Shown: positions 17,728-28,747 of the stretch, piece after piece
Numbering within the stretch: position 1 is the first letter of the stretch
Layout: every line of letters starts with the position of its first letter
Assembly (NCBI RefSeq): GCF_002563775.1
Contig: NZ_PDJO01000001.1
Span: 1,684,001-1,748,000, forward strand
Direction of reading: 5' to 3'
Source of the DNA: Thioclava sp. ES.031
Lineage (GTDB): Bacteria > Pseudomonadota > Alphaproteobacteria > Rhodobacterales > Rhodobacteraceae
DNA length: 64,000 bases
The notes under the pieces: model-generated
What the model saw: only the letters and a program-made list of their open reading frames with translations
Told to the model about the DNA's origin: nothing
Database searches by the model: none
Translations under genes and position numbers: made by a program

Positions 17728-18592
17728 TGAGGGCCTCCATCAGTTTCGCATTGGTGCCCGCCATATCGGCGTTGAACGCTTCGAGATCGAAGGTCACTTC
17801 GGCAATGCGGGGGGTATAGGTGCCGTCTTTCACGGCGGCCTCGATCCGGTCGAACTCGGCGCGGTCGATCGGTTTCCACTTCACGATGTCGCCGGGTTTG
17901 AAGAAGACCATGAAGTCTTGCAGATAAGAGACGGTCTGGGTCGGATCGAAGATCGTCATCGGGGTGATGCCGAACATCTGGTAACCGCCCGCGCCGCGCA
18001 CCGAGTAGATGCAGCCGAAGCAGCCGCCTATACCGACCGTGTGCTTGGGCGTGTCGGTCCGGGGGCGCAGGTATTTCGGCACCTCGATCTGCTTCTCGCG
18101 CTCGACGAGCTGGTAAAGGAAGGGCAAGCCCGCCACGAAACCCACCATCGACACGAACCACGGCTGCGAGTGATAGGCCTCGATGAAGGCCTCCACGCTG
18201 TCATAGCCGTTGATCCGCGCGGCATATTCGAGATCGGTCGCCTCCGGATCCTGATGGCGTTCGCGGAACCGCATCAGGGTTTCGTGGGTCCAGGGGTCCT
18301 GGAAATAGACCGGGACCTCGACGATCCTCGTGTCGAGGCGCTTCTCGCCGGCCTCGGCCTTGTGCTCGAGTTCCTTGATCCGCGCCATCATCTCGTCGGG
18401 CGAGATCACGTCGGGGTTGAAGCGCACTTCAAAGCTGGCATTGGCGGGGCAGATCTCGGTCACACCGGGAATGTTCGCCTCGGCCACGGCGTTGCGCAGC
18501 GACAGTGCTACGAAGAAGGCTTCGAGCGACATCTCCTCGTCGACCTCGACATAGACGTGCTCGTCGCCGCCAAAGGAATACCTTGTCTTCAT
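17717..18592 (-). CDS. pxpB: PxpB/KipI-type subunit (allophanate hydrolase subunit 1-like)
   Basis: Partner of PxpC in 5-oxoprolinase or in a urea-carboxylase-like carboxyltransferase. The C-terminal half has the family core FVAGLPFLYQLVER, then GIGGCFGCIYSVRGAGGYQM and a GITPMTIFDP stretch. At 291 residues it is longer than B. subtilis KipI (about 240), with extra N-terminal sequence. It lies 9 bases after the biotin carboxylase gene and overlaps pxpC. Confidence 0.9.
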   Translation of the reverse strand: MKTRYSFGGDEHVYVEVDEEMSLEAFFVALSLRNAVAEANIPGVTEICPANASFEVRFNPDVISPDEMMARIKELEHKAEAGEKRLDTRIVEVPVYFQDPWTHETLMRFRERHQDPEATDLEYAARINGYDSVEAFIEAYHSQPWFVSMVGFVAGLPFLYQLVEREKQIEVPKYLRPRTDTPKHTVGIGGCFGCIYSVRGAGGYQMFGITPMTIFDPTQTVSYLQDFMVFFKPGDIVKWKPIDRAEFDRIEAAVKDGTYTPRIAEVTFDLEAFNADMAGTNAKLMEALNGV

Positions 18593-18601
18593 GGGGATCT
18601 C

Positions 18602-19975
18602 CTATGCTGCGTCGGTTGCGGTGAGGTTGCCGGCATCGAGCCACGGCTCGAGCCATTGCGTATGGAAGTCGCCGGCGCGCACGCCCGGATCGGCGGCGAG
18701 CGCCAGATGCAGGGGCGTGGTGGTCTTCAGACCGCCGATTTCCAGGTCTTTCAGCGTCTCGGCCATCAGGTCGATCGCGGCCTCGCGGGTCGGCGCATGA
18801 ACGATCATCTTGCCCAGAAGCGAGTCGTAGAAGGGCGGGATCTGATAGCCCTCATAGAGGAAGTGATCGAAGCGCAGACCGTTGCCTTCGGGGATCGACA
18901 GCGAGGCCACCTTGCCGGGGAAGGGCAGGAACTGCATCAGCGGATCCTCGGCATTGAGGCGCACCTCGATCGCGTGGCCCGTGCAGGTGATCTGATCTTG
19001 CGTGACGGGCAGCGTCTCGCCGCCCGCGATCAGCAGCATCATCGCGACCAGATCGAGCCCGGTGATCATCTCGGTCACGGGATGTTCGACCTGAATACGG
19101 GTGTTCATCTCGATGAAGTAGAACTCATCGGCGGCCGCATCGTAGAGATATTCGATCGTGCCCGCGCCGCGGTAGTTCACGGCTTCGGCCAGCGCGACCG
19201 CCGCGTTGCACATCGCCTCGCGGGTGGCGTCCGGCAGGCCGAAAGCGGGGGCTTCTTCCCAGACCTTCTGGCGGCGGCGCTGCAGCGAGCATTCGCGCTC
19301 GTAGCAATGGACCGCGGCCCCCGTGCCGTCACCGAGGATCTGCACCTCGATATGGCGCGGATTGACGATCACCTTTTCCAGATAGAGGCCACCGTCGCCG
19401 AAAGCCGCTTCGGCCTCGGCGCGGGCCTGCGGGGCGAGACGGGAAAGTTCGGCCGCGTCCTGCGCGATCCGGATGCCGCGACCACCACCACCGGCGGCGG
19501 CCTTGATCATCACCGGGTAGCCGATCTCGTCCGCCACGCGCAGGGCCTCGTCTGCCGAGATGCGCCCGTCAGAGCCGGGCACCGTCGGCACGTCAGCCTC
19601 TTTCGCGGCGATCCGGGCGGCGACCTTGTCGCCCATCCGCTCGATCGTCTCGGCCTTGGGGCCGACGAAGATCATCCCGGCGTCTTCCACGGCGCGGGCG
19701 AAATCGGCGTTCTCGGCGAGAAACCCGTAGCCCGGATGGACCGCATCGGCGCCCGCGTCTTTCGCGGCCGCCACGACGGCGGGGATGTTCAGGTAGGATT
19801 TCGCAGCCGGGGCAGGCCCGACACAGACCGCCTCATCGGCGAGCTTGACCGCCAGCATCTCGGCATCGGCCTCGGAATAGGCCTGCACCGTCTTGATGCC
19901 GAGCGATTGCGCAGCGCGGATGATCCGCACGGCGATCTCGCCCCGGTTTGCAATGAAGAGAGTTTCGATCGCCAT
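18602..19975 (-). CDS. accC: Biotin carboxylase (AccC-like)
   Basis: ATP-grasp enzyme that carboxylates biotin on a carrier protein using bicarbonate. Starting from the ATG at 19975 (MAIETLFIANRGEIAVRII) gives 457 residues, the size of AccC; codons further upstream belong to the carrier gene read in another frame. Visible are the glycine-rich loop KAAAGGGGRGIRIA, the EMNTRIQVEHPVTE active-site strand and EVRLNAEDP. It is probably a paralogue dedicated to this operon, not the housekeeping acetyl-CoA carboxylase subunit, since it sits between a short carrier gene (4 bases) and pxpB (9 bases). Confidence 0.92.
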   Translation of the reverse strand: MAIETLFIANRGEIAVRIIRAAQSLGIKTVQAYSEADAEMLAVKLADEAVCVGPAPAAKSYLNIPAVVAAAKDAGADAVHPGYGFLAENADFARAVEDAGMIFVGPKAETIERMGDKVAARIAAKEADVPTVPGSDGRISADEALRVADEIGYPVMIKAAAGGGGRGIRIAQDAAELSRLAPQARAEAEAAFGDGGLYLEKVIVNPRHIEVQILGDGTGAAVHCYERECSLQRRRQKVWEEAPAFGLPDATREAMCNAAVALAEAVNYRGAGTIEYLYDAAADEFYFIEMNTRIQVEHPVTEMITGLDLVAMMLLIAGGETLPVTQDQITCTGHAIEVRLNAEDPLMQFLPFPGKVASLSIPEGNGLRFDHFLYEGYQIPPFYDSLLGKMIVHAPTREAAIDLMAETLKDLEIGGLKTTTPLHLALAADPGVRAGDFHTQWLEPWLDAGNLTATDAA

Positions 19976-19979
19976 TGGA

Positions 19980-20213
19980 TCAGCCCATCTTCGCGAGCAC
20001 ATCGCCCGCCGAAACCGGCGTCGCATCCGCCGCGACATAGTCCGAGAAGGTGCCCGCGGCCTCGGCCTTCACCTCGATGAAGGTCTTCATCACCTCGATC
20101 AGCCCGATCGTGTCGCCGACCGTGACCGCGTCGCCCGCGGATTTGAACGGCGCCGAATTCGGGTCGGGCTTGTGGTAGAAAGTTCCGGGAAGCGGGGAAA
20201 CGATATCCGTCAT
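19980..20213 (-). CDS. Short biotin carboxyl carrier protein
   Basis: A 77-residue protein consisting of little more than a biotinyl domain. The attachment lysine is Lys43 in EVMKTF, a variant of the usual EAMKM. Housekeeping AccB is about twice as long, with a Pro/Ala linker, which is absent here. It lies between pxpA (12 bases) and the biotin carboxylase (4 bases), so it most likely carries carboxybiotin from that enzyme to the PxpB/PxpC pair. Confidence 0.9.
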   Translation of the reverse strand: MTDIVSPLPGTFYHKPDPNSAPFKSAGDAVTVGDTIGLIEVMKTFIEVKAEAAGTFSDYVAADATPVSAGDVLAKMG

Positions 20214-20225
20214 GGCTCTCTCCTG

Positions 20226-21014
20226 TCAGGTCTTTTCATTTTCAGCGAGAACCATCGCCGCGGGGGCAATGGTGACGCCGTTTTCTTGCAGTGCAGTCTT
20301 GATCGCGTGGCCGATTTCCAGCGCACCGGGCGTGTCCGAGTGGAAGCAGATCGACTCGAACTCCACCGTAATCGTCTTTCCGGTGACCGTCTCGACGGTG
20401 TTCTCGAGGCAGGCGCGTACGCATTTCGCGGCGAGCTTCTTGGGGTCGGGGGCGGAGACGTGGCGGGCGAAGACGATCGAGCCGCTGTCGTCATAGTCGC
20501 GGTCGGCATAGAACTCGCGCACGACCGGCTGACCGAGGCGCTTGGCGACCGCGTAGGTCTTCGAGATATCCATGCAGAACAGGATCAGCCCCGGCGCGTA
20601 GCGTTGCAGCGTCTCGACCAGATGGCGCGAGAGGTCCTCGTTGCGCGCGGCCTCCATGTAGAGCGCGCCGTGCGGTTTGACGTGCTGCAGCGGCACCCCG
20701 TAGCGGCGGCCGAATTCGCGCATCGCCCCCACCTGGTAGATGATGTCGTTCACCAGCTCCTCGGAGCTCGCGTTGATGTGGCGGCGCCCGAAACCTACGA
20801 GATCGCGATAGCCGGGATGCGCGCCGAGACCGACGGAATGCTGATGGCAGAGCTTCGCGACCCGGTTCATCTGCATCGGGTCGCCAGCGTGAAAACCGTT
20901 CGCGACATTGGCCGAGGAGATCAGCGGCATCAGCTGATCATCCGGCGCGCCAGCCATGGCCCAATGGCCGAAGCCTTCTCCGAGGTCACAGTTCAGGTCG
21001 ATGAGTTTCGGCAT
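20226..21014 (-). CDS. pxpA: LamB/YcsF family protein, 5-oxoprolinase subunit A type
   Basis: Homologue of PxpA, which with PxpB and PxpC opens 5-oxoproline to glutamate using ATP; related LamB proteins take part in lactam breakdown. The 262 residues contain the family signature IDLNCDLGEGFG at the start, SANVANGFHAGDP and GAHPGYRDLVGFGRR. It is the first gene of the eight-gene operon that continues through the biotin enzymes, PxpB, PxpC and an ABC importer to 13010. Transcribed divergently from a LysR gene 225 bases away. Confidence 0.93.
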   Translation of the reverse strand: MPKLIDLNCDLGEGFGHWAMAGAPDDQLMPLISSANVANGFHAGDPMQMNRVAKLCHQHSVGLGAHPGYRDLVGFGRRHINASSEELVNDIIYQVGAMREFGRRYGVPLQHVKPHGALYMEAARNEDLSRHLVETLQRYAPGLILFCMDISKTYAVAKRLGQPVVREFYADRDYDDSGSIVFARHVSAPDPKKLAAKCVRACLENTVETVTGKTITVEFESICFHSDTPGALEIGHAIKTALQENGVTIAPAAMVLAENEKT

Positions 21015-21094
21015 GTCTCTTTCCAGATCTCTGTTGCAAGATCAGCTTTCGATAATGTGAACGACATGTAAAATTCTAATATCACCGACAGCTT

Positions 21095-21111
21095 TATCGT
21101 GTTAACCGATA
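21095..21111. promoter_or_regulatory. Candidate LysR-type operator
   Basis: TATCGTGTTAACCGATA is an inverted repeat (TATCG/CGATA, 7-base spacer with a GTTAAC centre) in the AT-rich divergent region between pxpA and the LysR gene. Size and symmetry fit a LysR binding box; function is inferred from position only. Confidence 0.4.
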
Positions 21112-21239
21112 TAGATGGGTCGCGACGTCAGGCGTAACCCATTGAAAAATAGAACGCTGATTTTGCGCTGTGCAGATTGCGAACGTTGGGTATCTGAAAT
21201 GGTGGGATGCCATTATCGGAAAATCCGAAAGGAGACGGC

Positions 21240-22145
21240 ATGAACTTCCGTCAGCTCAAGTATTTCGTGGCCACCGCCGAGACCGGACAGGTCAGCCGGG
21301 CGGCCAACGAACTCTCGATTTCCCAGTCCTCGGTGACCACCGCGATCCGCGAGCTTGAGGCCGAGATGGATACCGAGCTTTTCACCCGGACCTCGCACGG
21401 GATGGAGCTGACCCAATCCGGGCGCGAGTTGCTGGGCCTGTCCTACGATATCCTCACCAAGCTCGACGAGGCGGTGAATATCCGCGAGCGCAGCTCCGGC
21501 GTCACCGGGCGGGTTCTCGTCGCGACCACCTACACGGTGATCGGATATTTCCTGCCCTATCATCTGGGGCGGCTGGCGCGGTTGCATCCCAATCTCGATA
21601 TTCAGCTCCACGAGCTGAACCGCGAGGCGGTGGAGGAAGGGCTGCTGTCGAACCGCTTCGACATCGCGATCGTGCTGACCTCGAACGTGATGAACCCGGA
21701 ACTGGAGAGCGAGACGCTGATGCGCTCGCCCCGCAGGCTCTGGCTGCCGCAAGGCCATCGGCTGGCGAACCTGCGCAGCGTCGATTTCAAGGAGATCGCC
21801 GACGAGGACTATATCATGCTCACCGTCGACGAGGCGGCGAACACGACGATGAAATACTGGAACTTCGGTTCGACCCAGCCGCGCGTGAAGCTGCGCACCT
21901 CGTCGATCGAGGCCGTGCGCTCGATCGTGGCGAACGGGCAGGGGGTAACCGTGCTCTCCGACATGGTCTATCGGCCCTGGTCTCTCGAGGGCAAACGCAT
22001 CGTGACGGTCGAAACCGATCCGCCGGTTCCGACGATGGATGTCGGCCTGGCGTGGCGCCGCGGGGCCGAGCTGTCTCCGGGCGCGGTCGCGCTCTACGAT
22101 TACTTCCGGCTGACCTTCGACAGCTCGCTGACGCTGAACAGCTGA
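21240..22145 (+). CDS. LysR-family transcriptional regulator
   Basis: Probable regulator of the divergent pxpA operon. The N-terminal helix-turn-helix begins MNFRQLKYFVATAETGQVSR and continues with SQSSVTTAIRELE; the C-terminal effector domain follows. The ATG at 21240 has an AAAGGAGACGGC ribosome site and gives 301 residues, the family norm; an in-frame ATG at 21207 would add 11 atypical residues and is not used here. The inducer is unknown. Confidence 0.92.
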   Translation: MNFRQLKYFVATAETGQVSRAANELSISQSSVTTAIRELEAEMDTELFTRTSHGMELTQSGRELLGLSYDILTKLDEAVNIRERSSGVTGRVLVATTYTVIGYFLPYHLGRLARLHPNLDIQLHELNREAVEEGLLSNRFDIAIVLTSNVMNPELESETLMRSPRRLWLPQGHRLANLRSVDFKEIADEDYIMLTVDEAANTTMKYWNFGSTQPRVKLRTSSIEAVRSIVANGQGVTVLSDMVYRPWSLEGKRIVTVETDPPVPTMDVGLAWRRGAELSPGAVALYDYFRLTFDSSLTLNS

Positions 22146-22360
22146 GCCAAGGCGATCGAGGGATCGCGCGCAATCGACGGCTTTAGAAGTCGTTCCTGCC
22201 AAACAGACTGCCGCCCGGTTCCCCGGCATGATCGTGCGCAGGATTTTCGACCTTTGAGCGGGGTTTCTCCGAGCCCGCGGGGGCTCAGGAACGGTCCTCA
22301 CCCCGCGGTGTTCTCTGTCTGCCGGCCGACGGTCGGCGCATATAATGGAAGGAGAACACT

Positions 22361-22879
22361 ATGACCTACACCATCAAGTCGATCGCCATCGCGGGACTTC
22401 TGGCCGGTGCCGCGCCCGTTGCGGCCCTCGCTCAGGCTGACGTCTCGACGGAAACGAACGGCGCCGCATCGGTTGCGGCACAGGGTGCAGGCGCTGAGGT
22501 CGGCGCGAGCGCGGATATGGGCGCTTCGGCAGAGGCCGGAACCAATGCCGGCATGGGTCAAGATGGGTCGGTGACGACCTATGGGCAGCTCATCGCGGGC
22601 CTGAAGGCCAACGGGGAGGCCTCCACCGAGCAGTTCGCCGATTATGAAGTGGGCACCGATGGCAATGCGGAGATCGTCGCGCTTTCCGACCTGAAAGGCG
22701 CAGGCGCAGAGAATGGCTCCGCCGCGCTCGAGAACGCGATGAGCGCCGACGTGGATGCCGATTACAGCCAGCTTCCCAGCAGCGTCTTCGACGGCACCGG
22801 CTACACGGCCGAGGATGTCGCCGCCGCCTATATCGACGCCGACGGCAATCTGGTCGTGGTGGTCGACGGCCAAGCCTGA
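22361..22879 (+). CDS. Small secreted Ala/Gly-rich protein of unknown function
   Basis: I do not recognise this family. The 172-residue product starts with a clear Sec signal peptide (KSIAIAGLLAGAAPVAALAQA, probable cut near residue 26). Next comes a low-complexity Ala/Gly/Ser/Asp stretch to about residue 65, then an acidic region with VTTYGQLIAGLKANGEAS and a closing DADGNLVVVVDGQA. It has no cysteine. A strong GGAAGGAGAACACT ribosome site precedes the ATG and a terminator hairpin follows, so it appears to be a single-gene unit. The 215 bases upstream hold a short dyad (22325-22337) but no convincing promoter. Confidence 0.75.
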   Translation: MTYTIKSIAIAGLLAGAAPVAALAQADVSTETNGAASVAAQGAGAEVGASADMGASAEAGTNAGMGQDGSVTTYGQLIAGLKANGEASTEQFADYEVGTDGNAEIVALSDLKGAGAENGSAALENAMSADVDADYSQLPSSVFDGTGYTAEDVAAAYIDADGNLVVVVDGQA

Positions 22880-22904
22880 TCGCCTTTGAAACGGATCGTC
22901 CCGG

Positions 22905-22932
22905 AGCCCCCTGTCGCACGCGGCAGGGGGCT
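22905..22932. terminator. Bidirectional terminator between small secreted protein and nrdF
   Basis: AGCCCCCTG and CAGGGGGCT form a 9-base-pair stem with a 10-base loop, followed by TTTCG. It sits 25 bases past the plus-strand stop and 27 bases from the nrdF stop on the other strand, so it may serve both. Confidence 0.7.
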
Positions 22933-22958
22933 TTCGCATTTCTGCGGCGGACGTGCTC

Positions 22959-26097
<3,139 letters not shown>

Positions 26098-26116
<19 letters not shown>

Positions 26117-26520
26117 TCCTGCCTCCAGAAGGTTTCGAGACCCGCGCGCACGCGGGCGATGTCACTGTCCGTGCCCGCCAGTTCGAACCGGTAGAGCACG
26201 GGAATATTGCATTTGCGCGCAAGCAGATCGCCCGCGCAGGCGAAGAGCGCGCCGAAATTCCGATTGCCGCTGGCGATGACGCCGCGCAGGCCCGCGCGGC
26301 GGGTGGGATCGTTGAGAAAGGCGATGACCGGTTTCGCGACCGCGCCGCGCCCCTTGCCGTCGGCATAGCTCGGGCAGATCAGCACATAGGGGCCGGAGGG
26401 CGTCGGCATCGGGGCGTCTGCCGAGACGGGTAAGCGCTGCGCGGGCAGGCCCAGCCGCTCCACGAAGCGCTGCGTGTTCCCCGATGCCGAAGAGTAATAG
26501 ATCAGCCGTGCCTGTCCCAT
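26098..26520 (-). CDS. nrdI: NrdI flavodoxin-like protein
   Basis: Flavodoxin-like FMN protein that supplies the oxidant for assembling the manganese-tyrosyl cofactor of NrdF. The 140 residues contain [19 protein letters not shown], the phosphate-binding start of the fold, and [19 protein letters not shown], the NrdI-specific flavin loop. It lies 12 bases after nrdH and overlaps nrdE. Its presence supports the class Ib assignment. Confidence 0.95.
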
Positions 26521-26532
26521 CGCGGCTAGGTC

Positions 26533-26754
26533 TCAGGCCAACCGGTTGATCATGTCGGGCCGGAAGCCCGCCCAGTGATCCTCGCCCGCGATCACGACCG
26601 GCGCCTGCCGGTAGCCGAGATCCTGCACCATCTCCATCGCGGCGGCGTCCTCGGTGAGGTCGATCACGTCATAGGAGATCCCCTTGGCATCGAGCGCGCG
26701 GGTCGTCGCGGTGCATTGCACGCAGGCCGGTTTCGAATAGACGGTGATGGTCAT
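26533..26754 (-). CDS. nrdH: NrdH glutaredoxin-like redoxin
   Basis: Reduces the disulphide of NrdE. The ATG at 26754 (MTITVYSKPACVQCTATTRA) gives 73 residues with the CVQC active site (Cys11, Cys14), the NrdH form of the motif. The frame remains open upstream to 26826, but that part is not NrdH-like and lies in the riboswitch expression region, so the shorter start is used. First gene of the operon. Confidence 0.94.
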   Translation of the reverse strand: MTITVYSKPACVQCTATTRALDAKGISYDVIDLTEDAAAMEMVQDLGYRQAPVVIAGEDHWAGFRPDMINRLA

Positions 26755-26859
26755 GTTCTGTCCCTTTGTTTGCTGTCGGCAGCGCGGGACAAGGCTCGTG
26801 GGCAGGGTGCCGCAGCACATAGCCACGCGCCCGGGCCCTCCGCCGCGGTCGTCGTCTAT

Positions 26860-27024
26860 CTGCTCTGGCAGGTCTCCTGGCTCGCGGCTCGAGCGCCTCG
26901 GGGCCCGTCTTCCCGGCGCATCGCACCAGTGACATTCGGACCTAAGGCTCGCCGCTTACAGTTGCGGGGGCAGCGCCGGAATCTCACCGGCTTCCCTCTT
27001 CGCCTGCGGAGTGACTCGCAGGAA
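26860..27024 (-). promoter_or_regulatory. Cobalamin riboswitch upstream of nrdHIEF
   Basis: Read on the minus strand the region shows the B12 aptamer core: GGGAAGCCGGTGAGATTCCG, GCTGCCCCCGCAACTGTAAG (26954-26973), GTCACTGG, a second GGGAAG, and CCAGGAGACCTGCC (B12 box, 26867-26880). A 5' hairpin CCTGCG/CGCAGG (27003-27022) fits the variable P2 arm. Binding of adenosylcobalamin normally lowers expression of the downstream gene, here nrdH, 106 bases away. The 26755-26859 stretch would be the expression platform; I did not resolve its alternative fold. Confidence 0.93.
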
Positions 27025-27037
27025 CCAAAGCAACATC

Positions 27038-27067
27038 ATATTGGGTTAATGCGATGACGGCTGTCAA
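27038..27067 (-). promoter_or_regulatory. Candidate sigma-70 promoter of nrdHIEF
   Basis: On the minus strand TTGACA (27062-27067) is followed after 18 bases by CAATAT (27038-27043). Transcription would start near 27031, just before the riboswitch aptamer, which is the expected geometry. Confidence 0.5.
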
Positions 27068-27121
27068 TATATAGATTTACCTGCCGCGCGAAATGCGCGC
27101 GCGACAGGGCAGTGTCACGCC

Positions 27122-28171
27122 TCAGGCCCCGTCGCCAAGGGCCCGGATATGCGCCGGGAGGCGGGCGCTCTGGCCATACATGAAGTGGTTCTCCATGCGC
27201 TCCGAGAAGCGGCTAGCCTCGGTCTCGCGGCCCACGGCCTCGGCCATTTCGCGGATATGCATCGGGCTCGCCCCGCAGCACACGCCGAGGTAATTCACCC
27301 CGATCGCCTGCGCCTCACGCGCGAAGGTGCCGATCTCGTAGCGGTTGCAGGCCAGCGGATCGAGCGCGGTCGGGAAGGTCCGGCCATGCGGCGAGGGGCA
27401 GGTGCAGCCGTTGTGATCGGAGAGGTTGAAGAAGGTCGGCTCCTCCTTCGTGGTCCGGTAGGGCACGGGCAGGGCGCCGACATGGCAGCTCACCGCCGCG
27501 CGTACCTTGCGCAGCCACGGCATCATCGTCTGCGGCCCGCGGAAGCAGTTCAGCCCGACGACATCGGCGCCCGCCTGTTCGAGCTGCTGGCAGGTCTCGA
27601 CGATGCCGACTCCGTCCATCATCTCGTTGGCCGCCATCGGCGCGAGCGTCAGCACCACCGGCAGACCCGACGCCTTCGCAGCCTCCAGCGCACAAAGCGC
27701 CTCGCCCGCGTAGTAGAAGGTCTCGCCGATGAGGATATCCGCGCCTTCCTCGACCGCCCAGCCGACCATCTCGTCGAACATCGCACGCACCTCGGCCTGC
27801 CGCGCCGGATCGGCGGGGTCCCAGATATTCGTATTCGAGATATTGCCCGCCATCAGGTTGCCGGTTTTCGCATCGGCGACCTCGCGCGCGATCTTCAGCG
27901 CCGCGCGGTTGAGCGGCTCCAGCAGGTCTTCCTTACCGATCACGCGCATCTTCTCGCGGTGGCCGTTATAGGTGAAGGCCTCGACGATATCGCTGCCGGC
28001 GCGCTGGAAATCGACATGCAGATTGCGCAGCGCCTGCGGGTATTCGAGCGCCACCTCGGGCACGAATTCCCCGGCAGTCAGATAGCCGCGCCGTTCCAGT
28101 TCGAACAGAAAGCCCTCGGCGCAGATCACCGGGCGCGCGTCGAGCAGGCGGGTCAGTTTGTTGTCATTCAT
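27122..28171 (-). CDS. bmt: B12-independent homocysteine S-methyltransferase (betaine-homocysteine methyltransferase-like)
   Basis: Makes methionine from homocysteine with a small methyl donor such as betaine, without cobalamin. The 349 residues form a homocysteine-binding TIM barrel. The zinc-binding cysteines are in LNCFRGPQ and LGVCCGASP, matching the single Cys and the Cys pair of BHMT. The gene lies behind a cobalamin riboswitch, as expected for an enzyme that replaces MetH when B12 is low. It follows a 101-residue unknown gene by 131 bases, a gap that contains a strong hairpin. Methyl donor is inferred. Confidence 0.9.
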   Translation of the reverse strand: MNDNKLTRLLDARPVICAEGFLFELERRGYLTAGEFVPEVALEYPQALRNLHVDFQRAGSDIVEAFTYNGHREKMRVIGKEDLLEPLNRAALKIAREVADAKTGNLMAGNISNTNIWDPADPARQAEVRAMFDEMVGWAVEEGADILIGETFYYAGEALCALEAAKASGLPVVLTLAPMAANEMMDGVGIVETCQQLEQAGADVVGLNCFRGPQTMMPWLRKVRAAVSCHVGALPVPYRTTKEEPTFFNLSDHNGCTCPSPHGRTFPTALDPLACNRYEIGTFAREAQAIGVNYLGVCCGASPMHIREMAEAVGRETEASRFSERMENHFMYGQSARLPAHIRALGDGA

Positions 28172-28223
28172 GGAGAGATCCTCTCAGTTCATCCATGACC
28201 ATCGTTTGGAGTGCCGAGCCTCA

Positions 28224-28248
28224 CAGGGAACGGGGCTGCCGTTCCCTG
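28224..28248 (-). promoter_or_regulatory. Intercistronic hairpin before the homocysteine methyltransferase gene
   Basis: CAGGGAACGG and CCGTTCCCTG form a perfect 10-base-pair stem with a 5-base loop, 54 bases past the small gene's stop and 52 bases before the methyltransferase start. There is no T-run on the minus strand, so partial termination or mRNA processing is more likely than full termination. Confidence 0.5.
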
Positions 28249-28302
28249 CTGCAATGGTCCTCGGCCGGGCCGCAGGATGCGACCGCAAGACGAAAAACAG
28301 GC

Positions 28303-28608
28303 TCAGAGGCCGCGTCGGGCGCGAGCGCCGCCGCGCCGGAGCGGCGGGGGCATCTCGATCGGCAGGGCGAAAGGCTGCGGGCGCAGCGAGTCCAGCAGCA
28401 ACTCGCAGAACACCGCGACGGCGGGCGAGGCTGCGCCGAACGGATAGGCCTGCGTATGGGCGATGATCGCCGCCTTCGCATAGGGCATGTCGCCCGGCAG
28501 TCCGCCGAGCCATTCCATGTAGCCCAGCGTGCCCAGCTCACGCGCGCGCAGCGGCGAGATCGGTCCTATATCGAGTTGTAAGAGTGAAAGCGTTCGTTCC
28601 AAAAGCAT
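28303..28608 (-). CDS. Small protein of unknown function, first gene behind a cobalamin riboswitch
   Basis: I do not recognise the family. The ATG at 28608 (MLLERTLSLLQLDIGPISPL) has a strong GCGGAGGGCGCG ribosome site and gives 101 residues; the frame is open further upstream, but only through riboswitch sequence. The product is leucine- and alanine-rich with GTLGYMEWLGGLPGDMPYAK and an Arg-rich end (RRGGARARRGL), without a signal peptide or clear membrane helix. Its position between the riboswitch and the methyltransferase gene suggests a role in methionine or B12-independent metabolism. Reality of the gene is supported by the ribosome site and position, not by homology. Confidence 0.65.
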   Translation of the reverse strand: MLLERTLSLLQLDIGPISPLRARELGTLGYMEWLGGLPGDMPYAKAAIIAHTQAYPFGAASPAVAVFCELLLDSLRPQPFALPIEMPPPLRRGGARARRGL

Positions 28609-28747
28609 CGCGCCCTCCGCGCAAAACGGCGGAAGTGGTCGCGGCACGGCGATATGCGAGGTCCGATCTGGTCCATCTCTCGTCTCTCCGTCCCAAGGCA
28701 CCCCGCCCGGGTTTAAGGTGACCGAGATGCGCGCGGGCGCGCATCCG

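Noticed and set aside
22341..22346. A TATAAT sequence before the small secreted protein
   Set aside because: It is only 14 bases from the start codon, so a transcript from it would lack the ribosome site, and no -35 box is at the right distance.
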